64,000 nucleotides of DNA, from assembly GCF_016918565.1 (NCBI RefSeq), contig NZ_JAFFQD010000008.1, positions 1 to 64,000 of the forward strand. Reading direction: 5' to 3'. A program made the position numbers and the translations under genes. Shown here one piece after another: positions 26,339 through 35,153 of the stretch. How positions within the stretch are numbered: position 1 is the first letter of the stretch; every line of letters starts with the position of its first letter. The stretch comes from Desulfogranum marinum. GTDB taxonomy: Bacteria > Desulfobacterota > Desulfobulbia > Desulfobulbales > Desulfobulbaceae. Below the pieces are notes generated by a model. That model had not been told where the DNA came from and searched no databases. It worked only from the letters and a program-made list of their open reading frames with translations.

Positions 26339-27556
26339 ATGCCTGAAATATCTGTCAAGAATCTCTATAAAATATTTGGTGATTCACCCGAGAGGGCTCT
26401 GAAACTCCTTGAAAAAGGGCAAAGCAAAGAAGACATCTATGAAACAACAGGAATGACCGTTGGCGTTCAGGATGCAAGCTTCGAGGTCGAAAAAGGGGAA
26501 ATCTTTGTTGTGATGGGTTTATCCGGATCAGGCAAATCAACCCTGGTTCGGACTTTAAACAGATTAATCGAACCTACTGCCGGAGAAGTTATCATCGATG
26601 GCCAAGATATCCTGAAAATGGGAAAAACAGAACTTGTAAAGTTCAGAAGAAGCAAAACAAGTATGGTTTTCCAGTCATTTGCACTTATGCCTCACTTAAG
26701 TGTACTCCAAAATGTCGCGTTTGGGCTTGAGCTCGATGGGATCGAAAAAGCTGTACGCACCGAAAGAGCTATTGATGCCCTCAAACAGGTTGGGCTTGAT
26801 GGCTGGGAAAATGCGCTCCCTTCCGAGTTGAGTGGTGGGATGCAGCAGCGCGTTGGTCTAGCCCGTGGGCTTGCTGTTGACCCAGACATTCTCCTCATGG
26901 ACGAGGCTTTTTCTGCATTAGATCCACTCATCCGTACTGAAATGCAGGATGAATTACTCAAACTCCAGGACAGACAGGAAAGAACCATTGTTTTTATCTC
27001 GCATGATCTTGATGAGGCTCTTCGCATCGGTGATCGGATTGCAATCATGGAAGGAGGAAGAGTTGTTCAGGTCGGGTCCCCGGAAGAAATCCTGCAAAAT
27101 CCAGCAGATGATTATGTTCGAGCCTTTTTTAGAGGAGTTGATCCCACAGGTGTTATTTCAGCAGGGGATATCGTGCGCCATAATCAGCCAACCGTTATAT
27201 GGCATACTCCCCAGGGCAGCCCTCGGGCAACGCTTGAGCTGTTAAATAACCGGGATAGAGAATACGCGTATGTTCTCGACTCGGAACACCGCTTTTTCGG
27301 AGTTGTTTCCACAGATTCCCTTCGCACTCTCCTTGAATCACCTCCCCATGATGCGAAAAAGAAAATAGAGGATGCCTTTATTAAAGAAGCGCTGGTTGTA
27401 AAAGAGACCGAAGTTCTTCAAGATATTCTGCCTCAGGTGGCATCCCACAAATGGCCTATACCCGTGATTGACGAAAACTCTGTTTTTAAGGGCGTGGTAT
27501 CGAAGAACAGGTTCCTGAAAACGCTTTATCGGTCAGATAATAACAGCAATATGTAA
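26339..27556 (+). CDS. proV: Glycine betaine/proline ABC transporter ATPase
   Basis: The 405-aa protein carries the ProV/OpuAA N-terminal extension (VKNLYKIFGDSPERAL, then EDIYETTGMTVGVQDASFEV), Walker A GLSGSGKS, signature ELSGGMQQRVGLAR, Walker B DILLMDEAFSALDP and a C-terminal pair of CBS domains (AYVLDSEHRFFGVV; WPIPVIDENSVFKGVV), which in OpuA sense ionic strength. It energises uptake of compatible solutes. It is separated from proW by about 290 bp containing a repeat element, which is unusual for this operon. Confidence 0.93.
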   Translation: MPEISVKNLYKIFGDSPERALKLLEKGQSKEDIYETTGMTVGVQDASFEVEKGEIFVVMGLSGSGKSTLVRTLNRLIEPTAGEVIIDGQDILKMGKTELVKFRRSKTSMVFQSFALMPHLSVLQNVAFGLELDGIEKAVRTERAIDALKQVGLDGWENALPSELSGGMQQRVGLARGLAVDPDILLMDEAFSALDPLIRTEMQDELLKLQDRQERTIVFISHDLDEALRIGDRIAIMEGGRVVQVGSPEEILQNPADDYVRAFFRGVDPTGVISAGDIVRHNQPTVIWHTPQGSPRATLELLNNRDREYAYVLDSEHRFFGVVSTDSLRTLLESPPHDAKKKIEDAFIKEALVVKETEVLQDILPQVASHKWPIPVIDENSVFKGVVSKNRFLKTLYRSDNNSNM

Positions 27557-27813
27557 CCCGAATTCTCAATGAGCATCGTGTTGTGTTGTCCAATTGCAAT
27601 CATTTTATGCATGTTGTGTAAGGTGATATGAAATGACAATTTTACGCAATGTTCACTTATGGGCCATCAGTCCGGCGTTATATTTCTCAGTTTTAGCGGC
27701 AATGAAAAGAGACGACTCTCGGAGTCTACGCTTACCCGGAGTCTAAGCTTACCTATGCATATATCCGACGACATTGATTCTGACGCTGTCTGACCAAATG
27801 AGAATTCAAGACT
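27556..27813 (+). repeat. Diverged nested-palindrome element inside proVWX with two tandem core motifs
   Basis: The element begins at the last base of the proV stop codon. The ends are ACCCGAATTCTCAATGAG (27556-27573) and AAATGAGAATTCAAGACT (27796-27813), imperfect inverted copies related to the ends of the 250-bp elements. It contains two directly abutting family-A motifs: CGGAGTCTACGCTTACC at 27720-27736 and CGGAGTCTAAGCTTACCT at 27737-27754. It separates proV from proW. Confidence 0.65.
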
Positions 27814-27848
27814 AACCCCACTATTTATTAAATTTTCTGGAGATCATG

Positions 27849-28688
27849 ATGTTTGATTTTGAAGAAAAGCTTATTCCGCTCGATGATTGGATTTCTTCTT
27901 TCATTGATTGGTTGGTTGAAGGCTATCGATGGTTTTTCCAAGGTATTAAATGGCCTGTGGAAGTAACTCTCTCATGGCTTGAAAATGGGCTTCTAGCTAT
28001 TCCGCCACTCCTTATCATAGCTGTAATGGCCTTCATAGCCTGGAGAACGTCTGGAATCCGGCTGTCCATTTTTACGGTGGCAGCTCTCGTCTTCATTGGG
28101 CTGCTCGGCTTTTGGGAAGATACCATGATAACACTGGCAATGGTATTTTCCTCGGTTGTCTTTTGTACCATTGTAGGAATTCCCCTAGGGATATACTCGG
28201 GGAAAAATGACAAATTTGAATCTTTCATGCGTCCCATACTGGATGGAATGCAGACAACACCGGCATTTGTGTATCTTGTCCCCATTGTCATGCTTTTTTC
28301 CATAGGCAATGTTGCAGGTGTTCTAGCCACCATTGTTTTTGCCCTTCCCCCCATTGTTCGCCTGACGGCTCTCGGTATCCGACAGGTTCACCCGGAACTT
28401 GTTGAGGCAGCACTGGCTTTCGGTGCAACCAGCAACCAGGTACTCTTTAAGGTTCAAATTCCACTGGCATTGCCTACCATTATGGCCGGATTAAACCAAA
28501 CCATAATGATGGCGCTTTCCATGGTGGTCATCGCAGCTTTAATTGGTGCCGGTGGTCTTGGCGCGCCGGTGGTCCTAGGGTTAAACACCCTTGATATAGG
28601 TCTGGCTACCATTGGTGGCCTTTCCATTGTACTTATTGCCATAGTTTTAGATCGAATAACCCAGTCTCTGGGATCAAAATCAAACTGA
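27849..28688 (+). CDS. proW: Glycine betaine/proline ABC transporter permease
   Basis: This 279-aa inner-membrane permease has the ProW amphipathic N-terminus (LDDWISSFIDWLVEGYRWFF) and about six helices. The binding-protein-dependent transport signature is present as ALAFGATSNQVLFKVQIPLALP, and MDGMQTTPAFVYLVP is typical of this family. ATG 27849 is preferred over 27846 (GGAG 6 nt upstream). Downstream proX follows after 16 nt. Confidence 0.92.
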   Translation: MFDFEEKLIPLDDWISSFIDWLVEGYRWFFQGIKWPVEVTLSWLENGLLAIPPLLIIAVMAFIAWRTSGIRLSIFTVAALVFIGLLGFWEDTMITLAMVFSSVVFCTIVGIPLGIYSGKNDKFESFMRPILDGMQTTPAFVYLVPIVMLFSIGNVAGVLATIVFALPPIVRLTALGIRQVHPELVEAALAFGATSNQVLFKVQIPLALPTIMAGLNQTIMMALSMVVIAALIGAGGLGAPVVLGLNTLDIGLATIGGLSIVLIAIVLDRITQSLGSKSN

Positions 28689-28704
28689 AAAAGGAGAAGA
28701 AAAC

Positions 28705-29733
28705 ATGCTCAAAAAATTATTGCTGGCTACTATAGTAGCATCAATGACGCTGGTAGGTTCAGCCTATGCTGAAAGCGCACAACCAGGCAAAGGGACAAAA
28801 CTCCAACCCGCCAGAGCAACATGGAATACCGGCTTTTTTCAAGAAGCATTGGTGCGTAAGGGTCTGGAAGAACTGGGCTACAAAGTGAATAAACCCAAGG
28901 ATTTGTCAAACCCTATATTTTACAAATCGGTTTCTCTTGGTGATGTTGATTACTGGACAAACGGTTGGTTTCCCAATCATGACGGCCAACTTCCAAAAGG
29001 TTTCTATGATAAGGCTGAAAAAGTCGGCTATGTCGTAAAAGCCGGTGGACTGCAGGGATACCTTGTTTCCAAAAAGCATGTGGACGAATTTGGGATAAAA
29101 TCACTTGATGATTTTAAACGTGATGAGGTGAAAAAAGCATTCGATAAAAATAATGATGGAAAAGCTGATCTTACAGCATGCCCCCCTGGTTGGGGATGCG
29201 AACAGGTAATCGCCCATCATATGGAAGTCTATGACCTTAAAGATCATATCAATCCCGTTAAAGCTGCATATGAGGCAGGAATGGCTGCCACCCTTGCCGA
29301 ATATAAGGACGGAGGACCAGCATTTTTCTACACATGGGCGCCGAACTGGACAATTTTCAAACTTCAACCGGGCAAAGACGTAATGTGGATCAATGTCCCC
29401 AAAACCATGCCTAAAGAATCTCAGATGGCAGGTAAAGACCGGATGGAGATGAGTGGTATTGAAGGAGCTGTTTCTGATCCTGTCAAGCTCGGTTTTGTTG
29501 TTTCAGATATACAAATTGTTGCCAATAAAAAGTTTTTGGCCAAGAACCCTGCGGCCAAGAAATTTTTTGAACTTTTCACTTTACCGCTCAGCGATATTAA
29601 CGAACAAAATACGCTGATGAACGAAGGCGAAAAAAGCCAGAAAGATATTAACCGTCATGCGGATGAATGGATTGCTAAAAATCAGGAAAAATGGAATGGC
29701 TGGCTTGATGCGGCAAGAGCTGCCGCAAAATAA
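28705..29733 (+). CDS. proX: Glycine betaine-binding protein
   Basis: The 342-aa periplasmic protein has a signal peptide (MLKKLLLATIVASMTLVGSAYA). Trp-rich ligand-box segments are visible (RATWNTGFFQ, YWTNGWFPNH, CPPGWGCEQ, FYTWAPNWTIF), typical of ProX, where Trp side chains box the quaternary ammonium. Strong AAGGAGAAGA ribosome binding site. It completes a ProVWX system for osmoprotectant uptake. Confidence 0.93.
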   Translation: MLKKLLLATIVASMTLVGSAYAESAQPGKGTKLQPARATWNTGFFQEALVRKGLEELGYKVNKPKDLSNPIFYKSVSLGDVDYWTNGWFPNHDGQLPKGFYDKAEKVGYVVKAGGLQGYLVSKKHVDEFGIKSLDDFKRDEVKKAFDKNNDGKADLTACPPGWGCEQVIAHHMEVYDLKDHINPVKAAYEAGMAATLAEYKDGGPAFFYTWAPNWTIFKLQPGKDVMWINVPKTMPKESQMAGKDRMEMSGIEGAVSDPVKLGFVVSDIQIVANKKFLAKNPAAKKFFELFTLPLSDINEQNTLMNEGEKSQKDINRHADEWIAKNQEKWNGWLDAARAAAK

Positions 29734-29765
29734 ATAAACACTAGGCAAGTAGTATAAGAATCCCA

Positions 29766-29916
29766 GGAGCCTGTTGAATAATATTTTTATCCTCAAAGCA
29801 AAGCATCTACAGCTATCCAAGTGCAGCCTAAAACTGATATCACAGTTGACGCTTATCGGCGAGCATTGGATTTCGACCAACAACGATGAGGAAAAAGGTT
29901 ATTCCCGACAGGCTCC
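29766..29916. repeat. 151-bp palindromic element downstream of proX
   Basis: The left arm GGAGCCTGTTGAATAATA (from 29766) and right arm TTATTCCCGACAGGCTCC (to 29916) are imperfect inverted repeats; pairing extends to about 30 nt per side, through TTTTTATCCTCA and TGAGGAAAAA. It has no coding capacity. It may act as the transcript end of proVWX or be a small mobile element. A second copy was not seen in the window. Confidence 0.5.
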
Positions 29917-30037
29917 GAGGGGTGTTTTTTCAATACCCTTGATTCTTTTTTAGATGTCGTCGCCCTAATAAAAAGGTATAAAGCTTAGATTGCAGTTTTG
30001 GGTAACAGGCATAATGTATTTAACCTGAATAGGGTCA

Positions 30038-30511
30038 ATGGACAAACGTATAGAACAAGAAAAAACTATAACTCAGCAACTCAGAAAAATCTTCAAAGCC
30101 ATTCAAGCTCACTCTAAAAGTATTGAAAAATCATGTGGATTAAGCAGTGTGAGACTTTGGATGCTGTTTGAAATCAGCTCGACAGAAGGTATAAAGGTTT
30201 CAGAACTTGCCTCAATACTATCTATCCATCGATCTACTTGTTCCAACATGCTGGATAAACTGGAAGACAATAACCTCATTTACCGCAAACGGAGCAAAAC
30301 CGATCAACGTATAGTTCACCTCTACATCACTGAAGAAGGTAAATCCATACTTGCCAAGGCTCCTTCCCATCCCGAAGGAAAATTGAGCGCCAGTTTAAAT
30401 AAATTATCCCAACAGCAACTCACCGAACTTGAACAGAGTTTTAGTGTCTTGTTAGAAGCTATGCACTATGATGACGAGCAAGCCGGTCTCATGCCAATTC
30501 AGCCGACCTGA
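30038..30511 (+). CDS. MarR family transcriptional regulator
   Basis: The 157-aa winged-helix protein has KVSELASILSIHRSTCSNMLDKLEDNNLIYRKRSKTDQRIVHLYITEEGK, with the recognition helix and the wing (KTDQR) characteristic of MarR. MarR-type regulators such as GbsR, OpuR and EctR control osmoprotectant genes, so the neighbouring proVWX operon is a plausible target (inference). It lies 300 bp after proX beyond a palindromic element, so it is probably separately transcribed. Confidence 0.85.
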   Translation: MDKRIEQEKTITQQLRKIFKAIQAHSKSIEKSCGLSSVRLWMLFEISSTEGIKVSELASILSIHRSTCSNMLDKLEDNNLIYRKRSKTDQRIVHLYITEEGKSILAKAPSHPEGKLSASLNKLSQQQLTELEQSFSVLLEAMHYDDEQAGLMPIQPT

Positions 30512-30663
30512 TTACTTTCTTCTCTAATAATCGTTTTTTACCTGCCGGCTAGTTGGCTATCTTAAAAACTTCGCTCTTTCTTCAAGCGTAGGCAAACCCC
30601 ATCTCCGGGGTTATGTATATCCGCCCGCCTACATAGTATAAAAAAAGTCATTCTGGTGATTAT

Positions 30664-31320
30664 ATGATTATCGATAGAGAGAACGTCGCTGTCCGCACCA
30701 TCCTTTCATGTACAAATTTTGATGATCTCAACGTGCTGGAAATCGGATGCGGTGACGGCAGAATCACCATTGGATTGCATAAAAAATGCAAAAAGCTCGT
30801 CGCCATCGATCCCTGTAAAGAATCAATCACCACCGCCCGAAAAAAGTTTCCGGAAATAGACTTTCGACAGGGAACCGGCGAAGCGCTTGATTGTGGAAAC
30901 GAAAAATTTGATATTGTCTTATTCAGTCTCTCTCTTCACCACCAAAATAGTTGTAAAGCATTACTGGAGACGGAAAGAGTGCTAGCGCACGATGGTTACG
31001 TTTTGACATTGGAGCCATCGATAGACAGCCATATTTCAGTTATATGCAATATATTCAGGGACGAATCAAATGAGCTGATGGAAGCCATGGAGGCCATCCA
31101 TACCAGTAACTTTGATCTGCTATCGATCCAGCAAATCGATACGGAGTGGATTTTTGAGGATGTACAGGAATTATACGCTTGGTTACACGATTTTTTCCCG
31201 CAGAAACATCATCCTTCCACGATAAAACAAGTTGACGCACTTCTCGGTGAAAAGACGTCGGCGAAACCGCTCATCATCTCTGATACTCTTCTCCTGTCTG
31301 AACTCTCCCCCCGCCTGTAG
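30664..31320 (+). CDS. Class I SAM-dependent methyltransferase
   Basis: The 218-aa protein has methyltransferase_11/25-type core motifs VLEIGCGDGRITIGL, VAIDPCKESI, GTGEALDCGNEKFDIVLFSLSLHH and RVLAHDGYVLTLEP. The C-terminal half (YAWLHDFFPQKHHP) probably forms the substrate lid. The substrate is unknown. It follows the MarR gene by about 150 nt; co-transcription is possible but not evident. Confidence 0.78.
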   Translation: MIIDRENVAVRTILSCTNFDDLNVLEIGCGDGRITIGLHKKCKKLVAIDPCKESITTARKKFPEIDFRQGTGEALDCGNEKFDIVLFSLSLHHQNSCKALLETERVLAHDGYVLTLEPSIDSHISVICNIFRDESNELMEAMEAIHTSNFDLLSIQQIDTEWIFEDVQELYAWLHDFFPQKHHPSTIKQVDALLGEKTSAKPLIISDTLLLSELSPRL

Positions 31321-31715
31321 CAGCATCTCTCGCATACCTTGATCTTGAACTACAGCGTATATACGTCAAGCTTCCCTTCGATATATATTACCAAATGATT
31401 GAATAGCACTGTGGCTACACGACTGCAAAAAAGAGTTTTTTGCTATTTCATGTAATTTCAGCTATATAAAATAAAGATTGGATGTAATTACTCACAGGCA
31501 CCCCACGGAGTCTCCCGTTGGTCGCTTACCTGCGAAAAATAGCGCCTGTCCAAATAAGTAAACGAAAACTCCATAAGGTTCCTCTAAGCAGTTACAGGTT
31601 TTAGGTGTAATAAATCAAGGAGTTGTCAACCGTTGAGTAGTTACGTTTGCTGAACAATTACAAAAAAATATCAATGTGAAATTTTTTCAAAAATCAACAG
31701 AAGAATGTCGAGAAC
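31321..31715. repeat. Gap with a long-form family-A motif
   Basis: No gene is visible. The motif CGGAGTCTCCCGTTGGTCGCTTACCT-type copy is at 31506-31531 (plus strand), preceded by ACTCACAGGCACCCCA, which closely matches the copy at about 2674-2715. A downstream AAACGAAAACTCCATAAGG (about 31561) may be the inverted arm. Confidence 0.7.
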
Positions 31716-32480
31716 ATGGCTATCATAATTAAATCAAAAAAACAAATAGATGGAATAAAAATTAGTTCTAAACTGGCAGCCGCCACTCTGGATTATATTT
31801 CGAAATATGTTGAGGCAGGCGTATCCACTGAATTTCTTGATGACCTCATCCATGATTTCATATCTGAAAATGGCGGTATACCTGCACCATTGGGTTACCG
31901 CGGCTTTCCTAAATCATCCTGTATTTCACTCAATAATGTCATTTGCCACGGCATCCCTTCTAAAGAAACCATTTTAAAAGATGGGGACATTCTCAATATA
32001 GATGTGACTACTATAGTGGACGGATATTATGGAGATACCAGCCGTATGTTCACCATAGGTGAGGTGTCTGCACAAGCGAAAAAACTTATCCAGGTGACCA
32101 AAGAGTGCCTTGATTTAGGTATTGAACAAGTACAGCCTAAAAAACGATTTGGGAACATAGGCTTTGTTATCGGCAAACATGCTAAAGCCAATGGGTTCAG
32201 CGTGGTGTATCAATTTTGTGGCCATGGCGTTGGCTTACAATTTCATGAAGATCCCCAGGTCAACCATATTTCACCTAAAAAAAGTGGGGCGAGAATGAAA
32301 CCTGGTATGATTTTTACCATTGAGCCCATGATTAATGTTGGCAAAGCAGAAGCCACCATTGACAAAAAAGACGGGTGGACCGCAAGGACAGTTGACAATC
32401 AGCTGTCAGCTCAATTTGAGCATACCGTTTTAGTGACCAATTCCGGCGTTGAAGTCTTAACAGAATCTGGTGAGAATTAA
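31716..32480 (+). CDS. map: Methionine aminopeptidase, type I
   Basis: This 254-aa metalloprotease removes the initiator Met from new proteins. All five metal ligands are present: Asp in LNIDVTT and in YYGDTSRMF, His in CGHGVGLQFHEDP, Glu in FTIEPMI and Glu in QFEHTVLV. The substrate His in NNVICHGIP is also present. Length is normal for the bacterial enzyme. It stands alone rather than next to secY/adk, so it may be a second copy in the genome. Confidence 0.93.
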   Translation: MAIIIKSKKQIDGIKISSKLAAATLDYISKYVEAGVSTEFLDDLIHDFISENGGIPAPLGYRGFPKSSCISLNNVICHGIPSKETILKDGDILNIDVTTIVDGYYGDTSRMFTIGEVSAQAKKLIQVTKECLDLGIEQVQPKKRFGNIGFVIGKHAKANGFSVVYQFCGHGVGLQFHEDPQVNHISPKKSGARMKPGMIFTIEPMINVGKAEATIDKKDGWTARTVDNQLSAQFEHTVLVTNSGVEVLTESGEN

Positions 32481-32515
32481 TGCGCTTTGATCGATAGACG
32501 TTGCTTCACAGCTTT

Positions 32516-32572
32516 CGGAGTTTGCCGCTTACCTCCCTACATTGTTTGCGTGAGGAACAAACGCAAACTCCG
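32516..32572 (+). repeat. Family-A motif in a 10-bp inverted repeat
   Basis: CGGAGTTTGC (32516-32525) pairs with GCAAACTCCG (32563-32572). The variant core CGGAGTTTGCCGCTTACCT covers 32516-32534. It lies 36 nt after map and could serve as its transcript end. This is one of the clearest hairpin settings of the motif. Confidence 0.65.
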
Positions 32573-32649
32573 ATATCAACGATATACCTGTAGCAACCCC
32601 TATTCCCCTCGCCTCAACTTCGATTTATATCTTGTTCAGCATTGCTTCA

Positions 32650-32734
32650 GATGCGTACAAGCAAGCTGGATAACGATAGTAATGCTCTGTTTTCTTGCCT
32701 GATCGTGCGCAGTGGTTAGCGCGAATGCCGTGCG
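32650..32734 (+). repeat. Family-B dispersed repeat, copy 1
   Basis: GATGCGTACAAGCAAGCTGGATAAC followed, with gaps, by ATGCT..GTTTTC..CTGATCGTGCGCAG and GCGCGAA. It aligns over about 85 bp with 61923-62011 and less well with 40432-40500 and the inverted copy at 43538-43612. It is intergenic, between map and the ferritin-receiver gene. Confidence 0.7.
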
Positions 32735-32752
32735 GTAGTTCCGTATAGTTAC

Positions 32753-33613
32753 TCACTTGAAAAGAATAATTTTTGCAGCCTCTTCTCTCAGCGCACTAAT
32801 GTCCATCGGCTTGGCAAGATATTGGATATTCCTTTTATCGAAAAAGGATTGCCTCTCAGAAGAGAGATACCCTGTCATGAAGAGAAATCTATTGCTGGAC
32901 GACGGATATTTTTCTACCGCTTCATGGTAGAAACGTAGCCCATCCATTTTAGGCATGTCGATATCTGAGACTATTAATTTATAAAATTTTTTCTCCATCA
33001 TGTTGAGCGCTTCTTGCCCATCATGAGCAATATCAACGTTCCCTGATCGGTTAAGCAGTGATTTAATAAGTCCGGTAATCATCTTTTCATCGTCGACTAT
33101 TAAGATATTTTCAGTCCATACTGGGGGTAATTCTTTTATTTTCTGCAGTGCTTGCGTTCGTCCTTGCACTGTCTCTAAATAGTGTTCAATTTCCTTGATA
33201 TGGGTTTGTATTCTTGCGGCTGGATATTTGAACTCACATGTTCTATCTTTTAAAAAATTGACGACGTAAAGAAATATATCATTCCATTCTGAAAGCTCAA
33301 CCTCGACTATTTTCTCGATGAGTTCTGCTTTGGAAAGAGTTCCTTCCGTACTGCCTGAACTGATTTCTAAAAAATATTTTGTGATTTTTTGATTTGTTTT
33401 ATCATCAACGGAAATAACAGGTATAACGTCAGGCTCTGCAGAAAGATATTCAGCCGCACTCCCCATAACGTGATAGTGCCAAGCTTCCTCTTCGGCTGTG
33501 CGCTCTAAAAAGCTTTTAAAATTTTCGTCATTTGCATGAAACAATGCAGCTTGCGAATATACGTTGTTTGCTAAATGTTCAATTTCACGGAGCCATTTAA
33601 TAATTTCTTTCAT
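32753..33613 (-). CDS. Ferritin-like diiron domain fused to a response-regulator receiver
   Basis: This 286-aa cytoplasmic protein has an unusual architecture. Residues 1-150 form a four-helix ferritin/rubrerythrin-like domain with regularly spaced carboxylate/His ligands: REIEHLA, AEEEAWHYHVM, EVELSEWND and HIKEIEHYLE. Residues 165-286 are a CheY-like receiver with IVDDE, the phospho-acceptor in LIVSDIDMPKMDG and the Lys in LAKPMD. There is no DNA-binding or enzymatic output domain. The diiron site may sense oxygen, peroxide or NO, or the receiver may control the oxidase; both are inference. It is monocistronic, with repeats on both sides. Confidence 0.8.
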   Translation of the reverse strand: MKEIIKWLREIEHLANNVYSQAALFHANDENFKSFLERTAEEEAWHYHVMGSAAEYLSAEPDVIPVISVDDKTNQKITKYFLEISSGSTEGTLSKAELIEKIVEVELSEWNDIFLYVVNFLKDRTCEFKYPAARIQTHIKEIEHYLETVQGRTQALQKIKELPPVWTENILIVDDEKMITGLIKSLLNRSGNVDIAHDGQEALNMMEKKFYKLIVSDIDMPKMDGLRFYHEAVEKYPSSSNRFLFMTGYLSSERQSFFDKRNIQYLAKPMDISALREEAAKIILFK

Positions 33614-33660
33614 TATATCTCAAAAGAATAAAGAAGATTTTGCAGATTATGATTAATTGC

Positions 33661-33807
33661 TCTTTCGCATTAATTCTTTCATCCAATCTCTCACAGCCTG
33701 CGCTTACCTCGTTATGTGAAAAGATACCCTCAGAGCAATGCGAAGACTCCGATAGTGGGTATAGGCTTATTGTCTTTTTTCCGACATGCCTCAACCTTGG
33801 GCGAAAA
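33661..33807 (+). repeat. Degenerate family-A element (partner of 58417-58534)
   Basis: ATCCAATCTCTC..CGCTTACCTCGTTATG and the tail ATGCCTCAACCTTGGGCGAAAA align with the element at 58417-58534. The core keeps CGCTTACCT (33701-33709) but the GGAGTCT half is degraded; an inverted GCGAAGACTCCG lies at 33740-33751. Confidence 0.55.
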
Positions 33808-33895
33808 CCCTATTATTCAATCTCCCTTTCTGTTTTTACATTTCTTGACAGGACGTATTTTCCAATACCTTATACAAAGATTTCAATGACCCAAT

Positions 33896-35143
33896 CTACG
33901 AAACGTTTGACATACGATCCGAAACCAGGAGAGAACTATTTTGCACAACTCCAATCCTGCCGGTTACACCATTGAAGGAACAGGCAGCCTGCTCGAGTGT
34001 CTGTTTCTCGACGTGTAATTTTGCACAAATATCACCAGGCAAACTGGTCACTAAAGCTATGTTGATTCGGTTTGTTTTTTCCATCATGGATAGAGCGGTA
34101 CCACCGTTGCCGGTATAATTATCTGCTAATGCCTTAAACGCATTATCCCATCCGCCCATCTCAAAATACGGCAAAAAGGTTGTTGACCCAATCCCGTCTC
34201 GACACTCTGCAAACATGACCAGTTTTCCTCCATCTCGGACCAGATTGGCAGCATTATGGAGAGATTTATGTGTCTGAATCATGTTAATATCCTTCGGAAA
34301 ACCGCCTGCTGAGGCAAAAAGCAGATCAAATGGCTTTTCAACTTCAATCTTATAACAATCGTCCAGCATCCTGCAGACATCAAGGAAATCGTCGTAGTTT
34401 TTCCCGAAATGGTAGCTAGCCGGTTTACCCTTGCTGTCTAAAACAGCATGGATGGATCGGTAGTTGGGAAGCATCTCGTGAATTTCTTGAAGATCCTCTG
34501 CCAAAGGATTACCATCAAGGTTTCCAGGCCAGCATCCTTGAGCGAGTCGTGCGTTTTCTTTATCCAGAAAAAGTCCATGGTTCGTATAAATAGCCTTTTT
34601 TTCCCCCAATCCTGGAAAAAGCAACTTCCTCCCGCCTCCATACCCTGCAAAATAGTGATGTGAGACAGCCCCGAGAGTAAGAATAAATCCGGACTCAACA
34701 ACATCCCGCCGTACCTTTACTTGTGTCCCCTGGCGCGTTGCTCCCAACATAACAAATGCATCCTGTTGGGTGCAGTCATGATGAATGAACCGGTACTTTT
34801 GATACACTTCTCCGTATGCCGCAAGGCACTCGTCTTCTGACTGTGGTAAATGGGTCCCATAGGCGATATAAAAAGTAACCTGATCATCATTTATGGATCT
34901 TTTTTTCAAGGTTTCCATAACCCAGGGGAGAACCTGCGGATAACCGCACAACCTGTTTTTATCCGCCACGATGATTGCTATGGGCCCCTTGGAAGCCTGG
35001 TTGCCGATGAGCTGATCCAGACCACTGACAAATTTTTCTTTGCCTACTGATGCCGGCGGCTCGGTTCCATAAAGCAGTTGCGCCCGACCAGGAAGCTTTA
35101 TGGCTACCTCCTTATTGCCATACTTAAAGACAACTGTTTTCAC
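33896..35143 (-). CDS. LarA-family nickel-dependent 2-hydroxyacid racemase
   Basis: The 415-aa protein matches the LarA superfamily: ADKNRLCGYPQVLPWVMETL, YGTHLPQSEDE, the nucleotide/NPN cofactor segment GAVSHHYFAGYGGGRKLLFPGL (with HH and the Lys that tethers the pincer cofactor) and AGGFPKDINMIQTHK. Such enzymes racemise lactate, malate, phenyllactate or 2-hydroxyglutarate. The adjacent gene, 10 nt downstream, encodes an L-2-hydroxyglutarate oxidase, so 2-hydroxyglutarate is the favoured substrate (inference). larB/C/E cofactor genes are not in the window. Confidence 0.82.
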   Translation of the reverse strand: MKTVVFKYGNKEVAIKLPGRAQLLYGTEPPASVGKEKFVSGLDQLIGNQASKGPIAIIVADKNRLCGYPQVLPWVMETLKKRSINDDQVTFYIAYGTHLPQSEDECLAAYGEVYQKYRFIHHDCTQQDAFVMLGATRQGTQVKVRRDVVESGFILTLGAVSHHYFAGYGGGRKLLFPGLGEKKAIYTNHGLFLDKENARLAQGCWPGNLDGNPLAEDLQEIHEMLPNYRSIHAVLDSKGKPASYHFGKNYDDFLDVCRMLDDCYKIEVEKPFDLLFASAGGFPKDINMIQTHKSLHNAANLVRDGGKLVMFAECRDGIGSTTFLPYFEMGGWDNAFKALADNYTGNGGTALSMMEKTNRINIALVTSLPGDICAKLHVEKQTLEQAACSFNGVTGRIGVVQNSSLLVSDRMSNVS

Positions 35144-35153
35144 TGCGCTCCTC

